A stretch of 64,000 bases of DNA, from the NCBI GenBank assembly GCA_034359265.1, contig CP136890.1, forward strand, positions 36,395,001-36,459,000, in the 5' to 3' direction. The DNA is from Canna indica (taxonomy: Eukaryota > Streptophyta > Magnoliopsida > Zingiberales > Cannaceae). A program made the position numbers and the translations under genes. This document shows positions 22,094 to 34,210 of the stretch, in pieces; the first letter of the stretch is position 1; the number at the start of each line of letters is the position of its first letter. The notes under the pieces were generated by a model, which was given only the letters and a program-made list of their open reading frames with translations, was not told where the DNA came from and did no database searches.

Positions 22094-22347
22094 TGGGCCT
22101 TCACAGACACCTTTCTATTAGAGATGATAATATTAGCCGTACCCGCGAATATCCGTGGATATTTATTCGACACGGGTCGGGTATTGGAACATATTATACC
22201 CATGGGTATGAGTACTGGTATAATTTTTTATCAATTTAATTAACGGGTACGAAAATGGATATTATACTATTCACACTCGTGGATACCCTCTATCTATCAA
22301 TATATATGAAAAAAATTAAATTTATAATTTTATATATTAATATCTAA
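22094..22347 (+). repeat. Second unit of a 254-bp tandem duplication (empty site)
   Basis: Matches 16264-16377 joined to 21955-22093, starting TGGGCCTTCA and ending TATTAATATCTAATG. The unit has GATGGTAATA..CCCGTACCCGCG near its start, like ends of some hAT MITEs. Here ACCCATGGGTATGAG is uninterrupted, showing the target before the CACTA at 16378-21951 inserted. Confidence 0.9.
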
Positions 22348-22770
22348 TGAAAAATATAATTTCAGTGCAAAACTCAAATATTGCAATCTTAAATTGGTCT
22401 TTGGAAAAGATGTCAAACATTGGATTTATAAACATGTCTCATGATAGAAGAACATTGTGTAATTGTTTAGATTCTTTTTCACATTAATATAATGTTAACC
22501 TGAGATGACTATTGATTTGAGGAAGAATATTCCCTGTATATATATGTAGAGCCAACCTAAATAGTTGGCACAAGGTTGTTTTATTAGGACTTGACTTTGG
22601 GGATGATGGATATCAAATGGCTTTTGCTTATTTGATATCAACTATTTCCTACTTGGAATTTGGCTCTGACTTTGACATAATAATATTGCTGTTACCACTG
22701 CACACGAGACTTTAAGTGCTCCACAAATTATTTCAAAACATTATCCATTACTTTCACGAGAAACACAGTA
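22348..22770. other. Intergenic sequence
   Basis: AT-rich, no gene or repeat recognised. A TATATATATG tract near 22543 could be promoter-like but nothing supports it. Confidence 0.4.
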
Positions 22771-22866
22771 ATGGCAGAAGTCAAGGAGAGGGACCCGCTT
22801 CTTGGACTTGTTCCTGCAATGATTCTTGGAGCCATTGATTTGTTGATCAGGCCTCGAAGGCTATCG
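22771..22866 (+). CDS. Hypothetical first exon
   Basis: The frame begins MAEVKERDPLLGLVPAMILG and reads about 30 non-repetitive residues before AT-rich sequence starts near 22880. The opening looks like a genuine N-terminus and the context (CACAGTAATGG) is acceptable. I do not recognise the family, and no continuing exon is visible on either side of the gypsy element. It may be the stump of a gene cut by transposons, or chance. Confidence 0.2.
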
Positions 22867-23777
22867 AAGGCTATCAGCAAAATCAAATTTATTTTTATAA
22901 TTTTAATTTCACTAATATTAAAATTATTTATGAAAACGTATTTGATTCAGTATTTTTATGAAACTGAATCAAAATCAGAATAAAAACGAAATCAATTTTC
23001 TTAATAAAAATAAAAACATCATAATATTATTTTCTGTGATTTAGAGACTGCCGATTTCGTTATCGAAATACAATAGCAATTTTATAATTATAAATATTTT
23101 TTATAAAATTAATTTTTAAAAATAAAAATAAAAATCATCATTTTCAACTCAAACTATTATTTTAAATTTACAAATTAACTAAATCAATTTATATCTAATT
23201 TACTCAAACATAAATTTTAAATTACACAATTTTCTTAAAGTTGATATATTTATAATTTAATCAAAACTAATTTTAGATCATTGGACTTTTTTAATAAAAT
23301 TTTTATAATAACTGTTAATTAATTTTTATATCTAATTGAACAAAAAATCTTAAATTATCAATAACTTAATTAATTAAATCATATAAATATTTTATAATCA
23401 TATTAGCAAATATTTGATTTTGTAAACTAGCTAAACATTTAATTACTACTAAAAATATTCAAGGATAATTAATATTATTTTTTATAACCAAATAAATATT
23501 CACTGGTTTCAACTAACTAAAACTGATGTTGTTTTCATTAACCAAACACGTTTTTAGAAAAATAAAAACTAGAAACCAAAATCAAATTTTCGAAACCAAA
23601 TTTTCAGTTTCACTGAAATCAAACCAAAAAATAGTTTTTGTTAACCAAACAGCACCTAGGATTCTCGATCTCAAATCATTAATGTTGTGGTCTTGGTAAA
23701 TTATGGGAAATTTTATTATACTTTTTACTGCATGATACTTCTGGATGACTTTGTTACTTTAGCATCGTGATATCATG
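22867..23777. other. AT-rich sequence, possibly a decayed MITE
   Basis: Very AT-rich. Its right part ends GTTAACCAAACAGCACC (about 23633-23656), whose complement GGTGCTGTTTGGTTAAC resembles MITE termini. A matching left end was not found. Confidence 0.35.
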
Positions 23778-24223
23778 AAAGGCGAATGAGCTGACATCAG
23801 CGTGCACGCGAGTGAACCAATAAGAGAAGAAGAAATGGAGAATGCTAGGTGCATCAAAGATCAAACGACGCATGGAGCACAACGAGAAAGGAAGCGGCCT
23901 CAATGGCTTAGTGATTACGAAATGTAAATACCAACTTAATAGAATAAATATAAATACATATAATAGTTGTGAGGGAGGATTATGAATGAATTGATCTTTT
24001 TCCTTACTCTACTTCTCTCCGATCTCAACTACTCTTCTCCCTCTCTCTATCTCCTCCTCTACTTCTATTCCTCTACTCTCATCGACCGCTACTCGAGCTT
24101 CTTTTGCAATCGGTGTTGAAGGTTGGCTGATGGATCGTGAAGCATTACTAGCAAACTCATGAAGCCTCGAATGCTCACATATAATCGTTTAAATCATCAA
24201 GTCAGGTAACCATTTTCATGACA
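23778..24223 (+). repeat. 5' LTR of gypsy element, 5' truncated
   Basis: Matches 28455-28895 from GGCGAATGAGCTGACAT to CATGACA. The TGTTACGAATAC start present in the 3' LTR is missing here. A CT-rich stretch (about 24003-24095) lies in both LTRs. Confidence 0.85.
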
Positions 24224-24244
24224 TTGGTGCTTTCATTGAGAGCT
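24224..24244 (+). other. Putative gypsy primer binding site
   Basis: TTGGTGCTTTCATTGAGAGC follows the LTR end directly. The position is right for a primer site; I cannot assign the tRNA with certainty. Confidence 0.4.
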
Positions 24245-24295
24245 ATATCGGCTAGCATTGGTAACCTCAAGGATCGGTAAGATCGGGGGATAGCA

Positions 24296-25010
24296 ATGGA
24301 GACTCGATCGCAGGCAGTGGCTGATTCCATTCGATTGTTACAAGAGGCCAGTACTCGCCATGAGCAGATGTTTGGATCGCTCCATAGTGGATTGGAGAAC
24401 TAGCAATAGACAATCGATGCACAACAGAAATTCCTACAGACTGTAGCTGAGCAGATTGGTCTCCTGAACAATAAGATGGTTCAATTGAATAAGATCAAGT
24501 CAGATCAGATTGGATCTAGAAGTGATGCTAGTCCACAACCGAGTTGATGGAGATCGTCTTCAAGAGCTGATCTAGGAGATGAAGATAATTTTCCTTTTCC
24601 CCCAAAACCCCCTCAAGTTAAGCTGCCCATATTTAATGGAGTGGACTCTGAGTTCTTCCTTTTGAACTGCTTCGTGTCTGGATTGCGGATCGATATCAAG
24701 GCAGAGGTGTTAGCAATGCAACCTGTATCCATGCATGAAGCCATCACGATGGCTAAGCGGTCTGAAGCAAAGATAGCCTCACTCAAATGATTTCAGAGTC
24801 AGCCTAGGGGATTGAAAGGAGCTGCCCTATTGCTAACACCTATGAAAGGAGGAGTGACCAACTTTCCTATGAATCAAGGAAGTAGAGTGACCGTACCAGG
24901 CACAGCTCCGATGAAACCATGGACAACTAGTTAAGCAGGCACTCGACCAACACCCAGGAGGATTACTTCCGCCAAAGCTCAGAAGAGAAAGGAACAAGGA
25001 CTTTGCTATA
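24296..25010 (+). pseudogene. gypsy gag remnant
   Basis: Starts METRSQAVADSIRLLQEAST, followed by a coiled-coil-like stretch (FLQTVAEQIGLLNNKMVQLN). The text passes from KLPIFNGVDSEFF almost directly to CFVSGLRIDIKAEVLAMQP, although most of the capsid core normally lies between. A large part of gag is therefore deleted. Stops occur after SLHSGLEN and after IASLK. No intact zinc knuckle is visible. Confidence 0.7.
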
Positions 25011-25199
25011 TATTACCACGACGAGAAATACACCTAGGGGCATAAATGCAAATCGCTGTAACTCTTCATGCTTGACGACGGTGTGGTGTTCGAGCGAACT
25101 GAAGAAACATTAGAACCCCTAGTTGGAATTGTCGAGTAACAGTCAGCGAAACACTCGTTGATATCCTTTAATGCCATGTCCAGGTGTGTCTCACCCATG

Positions 25200-28100
25200 A
25201 CGTGACTTTAGGGAATAATTAAAGGCAAGGATGTTCAGATTCTATTGGACGGCGACAACATGCACAACTTCGTGCAAACTAGAGTTGCGAGGTACTTGGG
25301 ATTGCACATTGAGCCAACTCCTACCTTGGGTGTCATGGTTGGCAATGGAGCTAAAATCATGAGCGAAGGGGTAATTAAAGTTCTTCGGCTGACGATACAA
25401 GGAGTTGAAATTGTCATCGACTTCTACGTGTTGCCAATTAAAGGCTCTGATGTTGTTCTAGACGTAGCCTGGATGGCTACATTGGGACCAGTTGTGATGG
25501 ATTTCGCAAACCACTTATTTGAATTCTATCTACACGATCAGAAACATTTGTGGGTGGGTCAAGGATCAATTCATTCGGAGATATAGTGCCACATAAAACT
25601 CTAAAGCGGCTAAATGAAACCCAGCAGTGGCTGAAATGTATCAACTCGAGCTGATACCTAACTGCCAGGAGATGAAGGAGTGCGAAGACATCGAATTGAA
25701 TTCACTACTGGAGCAATTTCTGGATGTGTTCACGCCTCCGAGGGGACTGGCGCTAGTAAGGCCAACTGATCATGGTATACATCTTCTTCCTGATCAAGCT
25801 CCTATTAACGTGAAGTCGTACCACTATCCCCACTTCCAAATTGAGGAAATCAAGAGGTAGGTGCAACAGATGTTAAGCGAGGGGCTGGTTAAAAATAGTG
25901 GTAGTCCATTCTCCTCTCCGATGCTTCTGGTGAAGAAAAAAGATGGTACTTGGTGTTTTTACGTCGACTACAGAGCTTTAAACGTCGTGACTATTAAAGA
26001 CAAGTTTTCGATTCCGACAGCCGATGAATTGTTCGATGAAGTGGGAAGTGCCTGCATCTTTTCTAAGCTGGATCTCATGGCAGGGTATCATCAAATTTGA
26101 GTTCGTCGGGAGGACGTGCCAAAGACGGCTTTTCGAACACACGAAGGGCACTACGAATTCCTAGTAATGCCCTTTGGATTGACAAATGCGCCGGTGACAT
26201 TCCAGGTGACTATGAACGGAATCTTCAAGCCATTTCTATGAAGGTTCCTACTAGTGTTAATTCTTTGACGACATTTTAATATAAAGTCGCGATGGAAAAG
26301 AACACCGTGAACACTTACTAATAACTCTACAAACATTGAGAAGAAATGGGTTTGTCGCAAAGAGGTCTAAATGTGCCTTCGGTTGCAAGATCATTGAATA
26401 CTTGGGGCACCTCGTATCAGCAGAAGGGCTGAAGGTCGATCCTGAGAAGATCGAAGCCATACAATCGTGGCCTCCACCTCGCAATCTCAAGGCCCTGAGG
26501 GGATTTCTTGGACTTGCGGGGTACTATCGAAGGTTCATCAGAAGGTTTGCGCAACTAGCGGCACCTTTAACTGATCTGTTGAAGAAAGAAGCCTTCAAAT
26601 GGACTACCAACTCTCATATAGCATTTGAAACACTGAAGGGCGCCTTGAGTGCAGCTCCAATTTTGGCACTACCGAATTTCGTGAAGGAATTTACGGTGGA
26701 GACAAACGCATCGGGGGCGGGTATCGGTGCAATATTGACACAGGAGAAGCGGCATGTGGCATTCTTTAGTAAAAAACTATCACAGTAGATGCAGGCGGCG
26801 TCGACATACCAACGGAAGATGTACACTATAGTTTGAGCAATATAGAAGTGGCGTTAGTACCTGTTGGGCCAAAAATTTACCAACTTGACTGATCATGCTT
26901 CACTGAAGGAGATGAAAGCGCAGCTCATGCAGACACCCGAGTAGCAGAAGTGGTTAGTCAAACTCATGGGATATGAATTTGATATCCATTACCGAGCTGG
27001 GTTGTTGAATACAGTCGTGGATGCGCTGTCAAGAAAACTCGAGTTCCATCAAATGTTGCTCTCTCGACCAGTATTTGGTATTTTGGAGGAAATCAGACAA
27101 CTCAATAAGGAAAATGGAGAGCTCATTAGACTCCGACGGGAAGTAAACAATGATGGGAACTTGGAATCCGTATATGAAGATTGAGAGGGCATCATACTGC
27201 TTTGAGGGAGAATCATGGTGCATGACGATCGTACCCTCAAATCCTTGTTGTTAAGGGAGTTCCACGGCTCAATTATAGGGGGCATTGCCGGAGTTAGCCG
27301 AACTTATCATTGACCCTCGGCCAAATTCCATTGGAAACACATGCGGCGGGATGTGAAGAGGTTTGTGTCGGAACGCCAGGTTTGCCAGCGAGTAAAGAGT
27401 GAGCAGCTTTCTCTAGCAGGGATGCTTTTGCCTCTTGTAATACCAAATGAAGTATTCGAAGAAATTTTGATGGATTTCATTACAGGGTTGCCAGCCTCTA
27501 ATGGGAAAACGGTGATCCTAGTGGTGATCGATAGGTTGACCAAATACGACCATTTTTTCTCCCTACCGAAGAACTACTCGGCTGTGAAGGTGGCTGAGGT
27601 GCTCCTGAAAGGACTTGTAAAACTCCATGGTATTCCCAAATCGATCATCAATAACATCTTCGTAAGCGATATTTGGCATGAGTTCTGCAAATTGCAGGGA
27701 ACTGAACTTAGCTTCAGCTCGGCTTACCACCCGCAAACCAACGGGCAAACGGAGGCAATGAATCGTTGTCTTGAAATGTGCCTTCGAAGTTTTGTGTTCG
27801 AAGAACCTAAGAGATGGGAAAAGTATCTAGCCTGGGCAGAGTTCTGGTATAGCACATCCTTGCAATCATCAGTGGGAATGACGTCATTCAAAGCTTTATA
27901 TTGGCGTGATCCTCCCACTCTAATTAAGTATGTTGAAGGAGCAGCAAAGAGCTCGGTGGTCGACCAGGCCTTGTTAAATTGAGACGACATCCTTAAAGAA
28001 CTAAAGAAGAACCTCATTCGAGCTAAGGAGAGAATGAAGGTTCAGGCCGACAAGAAAAGAAGAGAAGTGGAATTCCAGGAAGGCAAATGGGTATTTGTAA

Positions 28101-28300
28101 AATTACAACCATATCACCAATTGTATGTGCGGCCGCAACGACAACAAAACCTAGGTCCTCGTTTCTTCGGGCCATTTCGCATCATCAAAAGAATCAGCAG
28201 GGTAGCTTATAAATTGGACTTGCCACCGTACGCGAGAATTCATCCCGCTTTCAACATTTTAATATTAGAGAAATGTAAGGGAGAACCGGATGTGTAGGTG
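25200..28300 (+). pseudogene. gypsy pol: protease, RT, RNase H, integrase (broken)
   Basis: Protease at about 25235-25586: the Asp is kept in MDGDNMHNFVQ but the usual S/T-G after it is lost. RT at about 25627-26290: [28 protein letters not shown] and [13 protein letters not shown]. The FFDDILI catalytic box survives only in a shifted frame near 26256-26276. RNase H at about 26336-27040 ends in HYRAGLLNTVVDALSRK; its DASG motif reads NASG. Integrase at about 27341-27982 with MDFITGLP and SAYHPQTNGQTEAMNR; the region of the middle catalytic Asp is altered (NNIFVSDIWHEF). C-terminal part at 28034-28297. At least six stops or frameshifts separate these blocks. Confidence 0.85.
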
Positions 28301-28413
28301 ATGCCATTACCACTTTTGGAAGCTTCGGCTATCACTAAAGAAGAACAAGAAACAATACTGGAAGAAATCCTTGGGAACCTTTAGGACAAGGTTCTTTTCG
28401 ACCATGGGGGTAA

Positions 28414-28895
28414 TGTTACGAATACAATGGGACGTACGTGGTCAAATTAATCAAGGAAGGCGGATGAGCTGACATTAGCGTGCGCGCGAGTGAACCAATA
28501 GGAGAAGAAGAAATGGAGAATGCTAGGTGCAGAAAGGACTGAATGACGCGTGGCGCACAGCGAGAAAGGAAGCGGCCTCAATGGCTTAGTGATTAGGAAA
28601 TGTAAATAATAGAATAAGTATAAATACATGTAATAGTTGTTAGGGAGGATTATGAATGAATTGATCCTTTTCATTACTGTACTTCTCTGATCTGATCTCA
28701 ACTGCCCTTCTCCCTCTCTCTATCTCCTCCTCTACTTCTATTCCTTCCTCTTGTCGACTACTACTCGAGCTTCTTCCGCAATCGTTGCTGAAGGATGGCT
28801 GATGGATCGTGAAGCACTACTAGCATACTCATGAAGCCTTGAATTCTCACGTATAATCGTTTAAATCATCAAGTCAGGTAACCATCTTCTTGACA
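28414..28895 (+). repeat. 3' LTR of gypsy element
   Basis: 482 bp, TGTTACGAATAC to TTCTTGACA, preceded by the purine-rich tract ACCATGGGGGTAA. It is followed by TGGTG. Confidence 0.85.
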
Positions 28896-30121
28896 TGGTG
28901 CCACCTATTGTTAATTGGTTTGATGCCTTTCTCCTGCATGTTGTATGGTGAGATCTAAGTTCTAATGAATTCAACATAAGAGAATAATGCCTATTTGATG
29001 TCCAACTCTATTTTAGTTTGGTCTTTAATTTTTCATTTACTTTGTAAATTTCATAACAAGTTCCTGCAATCTGGTTGCTTGTTGACTCGCTCCATAACCA
29101 TATTACTTGGTTAGTTGATTTATAACCATTCTGTCCGATCTATACTCTGACGGGCTGTACACTTGTATGATTAAGAATGTATGAAATGGAAACCTCGGTA
29201 TTTTTTTAATACTTAATATAGTATTAATTATATTATGCAAGCTGCAATTATCTAAAACTGGGTGGTGATGGTGCATGAGTAATTAGATATTGCAATGAAT
29301 TCAATCATTTTAAGGTATCAAACTAACATGTTTAGTATCCAATGGTGCGAAGGCTATCTTTGAAAGGCTCAGGCGACTCAGGCGATGAAATAAGTGTACA
29401 CAGTTGAGAAGTACACTAATAGTGAATGGAATCTTCCAATGTCTTTATGTTTTCTTTTAATTTCCCCATCTCCCTCTTTTTGTATTCCATTCACTACTCC
29501 TAAGTTGATACAATTGCTTTTCTTTAAAAAAATAGCTGTGGATATTTAAAATAACAATGTTGCAATGCTAGTTTCTTTGTTTAATCTTAAAGTTATCACA
29601 TATGCTATTTTGTTTAAGAAAGTAGCGGTGGATATTTAAAATAGAAATGTTGCAATGTGGATATTTAAGAAAGTAGTTTAGTTCAAATGTAGTATTTACT
29701 TAGTGCAATAGTATATGGCGTTCAAATGTAGTATGATTTGTGTGCCTCATTTTTTGCTTTTAGATATCCATTTCTGTTTTGTCTTCCTCCCATCTTAGCC
29801 TCACAGTGATATCTAACGGCATTTTTGATCATGTAATTGCATATTCTTTTGATCAGCTAGTAGAATTCTAGTGTATGTACACAATACAAAACTAATAATG
29901 CCTTAGTGATGTAGCTGACATATCAGTACCACAGTGCAAAGATTTTCTATCTCTTTCTAGTCTTTGAATTGCAATTTACAAGCTTCAATTTTTTAATGCC
30001 TTAGTGACAACAGATTAATGCCTTATTTTGAGATTCTAATTCTAAGGTTTTCCTTTATATGTTGTGCATGTTAGTAATTAATGTGCTTAATATTATTGCT
30101 AGGTTGAAAAAGTTAATCAAA
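28896..30121. other. Unresolved sequence between gypsy element and CACTA copy B
   Basis: AT-rich. It contains an imperfect direct repeat of about 36 bp (GTGGATATTTAAAATA and AATGTTGCAATG at about 29536-29570 and 29628-29660). It should include the left end of CACTA copy B, but I find neither CACTACAAGAAAA nor the GTTGGTATTACCAAC repeats here, so that end is lost or too diverged. Confidence 0.45.
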
Positions 30122-33100
30122 ATGTCTATCGATCGTAGTTGGATGAAACATCGGATAATTAGAGGAGCTTTGACTAATGAATTTATGCAATGAGTTGACG
30201 GATTTCTTGATTTTGCATGCGATCCAAAACTCAATATATTTCTGGTGAAAAAATTAGTTGCCCATGTCGACGATGTAATAATATTTAATTTCATTGTCGA
30301 GATGAGATGGAATATCACTTATGTTCGAAGGGATTTATGTCTGGCTACACACAATGGATTGCACATGGGGAGTTGGCAAATGAAGATGTTGGTGAATCCT
30401 CAACCGGTCATTCCTCAATCAGAAAGCTTTGATGCTCCTCAAAATTCATATAAAACTATGATGGTGGATGCAATTGGTATTGAAGGTATTGACTCATCAA
30501 ATGTAGAAGAAAGACCAAATGATGAAGCTGCCAAGTTTTTTGAATTACTAAATTATGCAGATGAACCATTATGGAGTGGTTGTAAGAGTCAAAGCAGACT
30601 ATCAGCCATGTCACAGTTACTTAATTAAAAATCTGAGTTTAACATGAGTGAAGCTTGTTATGATTGATTGATGTTAATAATTAAAGATATGTTACCAGAA
30701 GATGCGAAATTGGAAAAAAAATTTTACAGAACAAAGAAGATGATGAAGAAATTAGAACTTGGGTACGAGAAGATAGCATGTCAGGATAATTGCATGTTTT
30801 TTTATAAAGAAACAATAAATTTAACGTAGTGTTCAGTGTGTGGACATGCTCAATATAAGCCAAGACCATTAAATAATGGTAGACGAAAAAATATACCGTA
30901 TAAGGTCTTAAGGTATCTCCCTATAGCACCAAGACTTCAAAGGTTTTTTATGTCCGAAAAAATTGCAAGACATATGATTTGGCATGCTAAGAATTGTACT
31001 CCCGACGTTGTTGCATATCATGCACATGGTGAGGCATGGAAACAGTTTGATGCTCACCATCCTTCATTTACTTCTGACCCGAGAAATGTCAGATTAGGAT
31101 TGTGCACCGATGGTTTCAACCCATTCGAGCATTCTTCTATTCCCTGTTCAGTTTGACCTATGCTCATTAATGTATACAATTTGCCACCATCTATGTGTTT
31201 GAAGGATCAGTTTATGTTCTTAAGTATGATAATTCCTGGACCAAACAGCCCACGTAAAGAACTTGATATATTTTTGAGGCCATTGATAGATGAACTGAAC
31301 ATGTTATGGTCTGATGGAATTTTGACATATGATGTGTTTAAAAAATAAAATTTTCAAATGAGAGCAACACTTATGTGGACTATCAGCGACTTCCCCGCAT
31401 ATGCTATGCTATTTGGATGGAGCACACACGGGAGGTTAGCTTGTCCCTATTGTTTAGAGTGTAGCAAAGCTTTGGTTCTCGAAAATGAGAGAAAGATATT
31501 ATTTTTCGATTGTCATTGTCAGTTTCTCCCTCTTAATCATCCATATCGACGGTAAAGAGACAAATTTATGAAAGGCCGAATTGAAAGGGATATTCCACCT
31601 CCACGATTATCGGGTGATGAAATAAAGGCATGTGCCGATAAATGGCATGATATTCAATTTGAAAATCAATTTATTAATGCTAGAATTCCAAGATTTGGTC
31701 AACAACATAGTTGGGTTTAAAAAAAAATCTTTTGGAATTTACCGTATTGGCATACAAATTTAATTTGACATAACTTAGTTGTGATGCATATTGAACGAAA
31801 TTTATTTGAAAATATATTCAATACAGTGATAAGACATCAAGGGAAAAACAATAGACAATGTCAAGGACAAAGCATATTTACCTAAGTATTGTAAGCGCCC
31901 CGAGTTAGAACTAGAGCATGTTAATGGAAAAATGTTGAAGCCGGGAGCCTCATTTGTGTTGAACAAAAAACAAATCAAAGCAGTATGTCAATGGGTCAAA
32001 AAATTAAAATTTTCTAATGGTTATGCTTGAAACATAAGCCGGTGTGTAAATATAGATGACTGTAAATTCTATGGAATGAAAAGTCATGATTGTCATATTT
32101 TCATGCAAAGACTTATTCCAATTGCATTTCGTGATTTATTACCTGATCCAGTATGGGATGCATTAACTGAGCTGAGTTTATTTTTTCGGGACGTGTGTTC
32201 AAGTGTGTTGTGAATTGAGGATGTAGAACGACTTGAGTTAAACATTACCGAGATCCTATGCAAGCTTGAGAAAATATTTTCACCAAGTTTTTTTTACTCA
32301 ATGGAGCATTTCCTCGTTCACTTAGCTTATGAGGCTAAAATTGGTGGTCTAGTATAATATAGATGGATGTATAGATTTGAAAGGTAACACATCTACCTTT
32401 TTATTCTTGATTGATTTTTTTTTAAAAAAATAAGTCTTAATTTCTAAGAATATTTTCAAGTATATGCTTCAATTAAAGAAAAAAGTGAAAAATCGAGCAT
32501 ATGTCGAAGGATCAATTTGTGAAGCATATATCATTAAGGAAATTTCTAATTTTTGTTCTTTTTACTTCAAAACAAAGGTACACACAAGGTTGTATTGATT
32601 TGTGAAATATATATATATAAGAAATATTAGTTTTTTGTTCATTATATTCCTGGACCAAAGGTACACACAAGGTTGAACCAAGTACCTCGAAATGATGATA
32701 GTGGAGTTCCAAATACCATGAGATGTCTATATATCTTTACCTATCCTGGTCGACCTTGTGGGACTGTTGGGCGTTATAGGATGATGGTCGACGAAAATGA
32801 GTACAAAGCAATTGAGCTTTACGTATTTATGAATTGTGAAGAGATCGCTCCTTTAATTGAGTACATAGTAGTGTTAATTATTTCATATATTCACTTTATA
32901 TCACTACAAGAAAATAGACTTTCACCAACAAATAATTACCAACAAACTAATTTTGTTGGTATTACCAACAAATATATCATTTGTTGATATTACTAACAAA
33001 ATTACCAACTCATTTGTTGGTAATTACCAACAAATATATCTTTATTCGTTGGTAATACCAACGGACAATTGTAATATCCGTTGGTAATACCTAGTAGAGT

Positions 33101-34210
33101 ATCTCCAACGGATTTTACGAATGAAAATTTGTTGGTATTAGTATTACCAACGGATTCTTGACTATTACCAACAAATTTTTGACTATTACCAACGAATTTA
33201 ATCCGTTGGTGATACCCTATTTTTTTATAGTGTATTAATGTAAACTTTATTATTTTCAGTGAGTTTAATAATATCGTTACGCGAAGAGAACCACACTTGA
33301 CTGACGCAGAGCTTGAGAAGTTACGAGATAGAGAATTTTCAAAATGATTGAGAGACTGTGTAAGTTGATTAATATAATAATTTATGTCTCAATATGAATA
33401 ATCATGATTAAATTATAAATTGTTCTATTTCTTCTTTTTGTGATAGGTTAATCATAATATTGACATGGTTGATAGTCGAATTCTTGCTATTGCACAAGGC
33501 CCGTAAAGATTGGTTCGATCTATGAAGGGTTATTTTGTTAATGGATATAAGTTTCACACCAAGGAATATTCACGTGGAAAGAAAATAATAAATAGTAGTG
33601 TTTGTGTTAAGGGTAGTTGTTACAATGATTATGATCATGATTACTATATATAGCATCCTAATTGATATTGTAGATGTAGAATACTTTGGTGAAGGAAATA
33701 AGATGGTGTTATTTAAATGTGAGTGGTTTGATACCGAAAAAGGAGTTAGCGTACATCCTCGTCATGGCCTCGTTGAAATCAATCACAAGTTATAAAGATG
33801 CTTTTTTTGTGTTAGCCGAGCAAGCTCAACAATTTTATTACACGAGTTACCCCTAAAAAAAAGAAGTGATTGGTGGGTTGCATGCAAAATTAAAGCAAGA
33901 AAAGATATGATATATTAGACATCGAAGAAACATACAATAATATACCTCCACAAATTGATGATTTTTTTCAAGAGGATGAGATTGAAGCAATACAACATAT
34001 TATGCCTACAACTGAGTTAGATGCATCGAATGTATTAATTAATGTTGGTATAATTGATAAGGTAGATTAACATAAAAAAAATTTCTTGAAAACTTAAACA
34101 TATGCCGTTGAGGAGGATGAAGAAGAAGCAAATATTATTGACATTGAAGATGAAGATACTGAAGATGATGAAATTGATAAATATTTGTCAAATGATGAGA
34201 TTGATGATTA
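30122..34210 (+). pseudogene. TNP2-type CACTA transposase, copy B
   Basis: Gives the N-terminus missing from copy A. 30122 starts MSIDRSWMKHRIIRGALTNE (Transpos_assoc domain), with FLDFACDPKL soon after. Transposase_21 runs about 30830-31680 with CSVCGHAQYKPRP, PRLQRFFMSEKIARHMIWHA, LCTDGFNPF, MIIPGPNSPRKELDIFLRPL and TISDFPAYAMLFGWSTHGRL. The DUF4218-like part (about 31870-32385) and DUF4216-like part (about 33455-33860) follow, with an acidic tail to 34210. Frequent stops (after TNEFMQ, SQLLN, CSV, DVFKK and others) and the CACTA MITE at 32902-33232 show it is dead and more decayed than copy A. TNP2 proteins catalyse CACTA excision and insertion. Confidence 0.87.
32902..33232. mobile_element. 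CACTA MITE of the copy A/B family
   Basis: 331 bp, ends CACTACAAGAAAATAG and, inward from 33232, CACTATAAAAAAATAG. The target duplication is TAT at 32899-32901 and 33233-33235. The interior is mostly GTTGGTATTACCAAC-type palindromes, as at the right end of copy A. Copy A at about 2500-2520 shows the empty site. There is no coding sequence. Confidence 0.92.

Larger units (their letters stand above)
23778..28895 (+). mobile_element. Ty3/gypsy (chromovirus-like) retrotransposon, decayed
   Basis: Order LTR - gag - protease - RT - RNase H - integrase - LTR, which is the Ty3/gypsy order. The 3' LTR (28414-28895) is complete. The 5' LTR (23778-24223) lacks roughly its first 45 bp, so no target duplication can be seen. 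Coding parts carry many stops and an internal gag deletion. The two LTRs differ at many positions, so this is an old copy. The integrase C-terminus resembles plant chromoviruses, but I see no clear chromodomain. Confidence 0.85.

Noticed and set aside
23778..28895. Integrated pararetrovirus
   Set aside because: LTRs and an integrase are present and there is no movement or coat protein signature, so this is a Ty3/gypsy retrotransposon.
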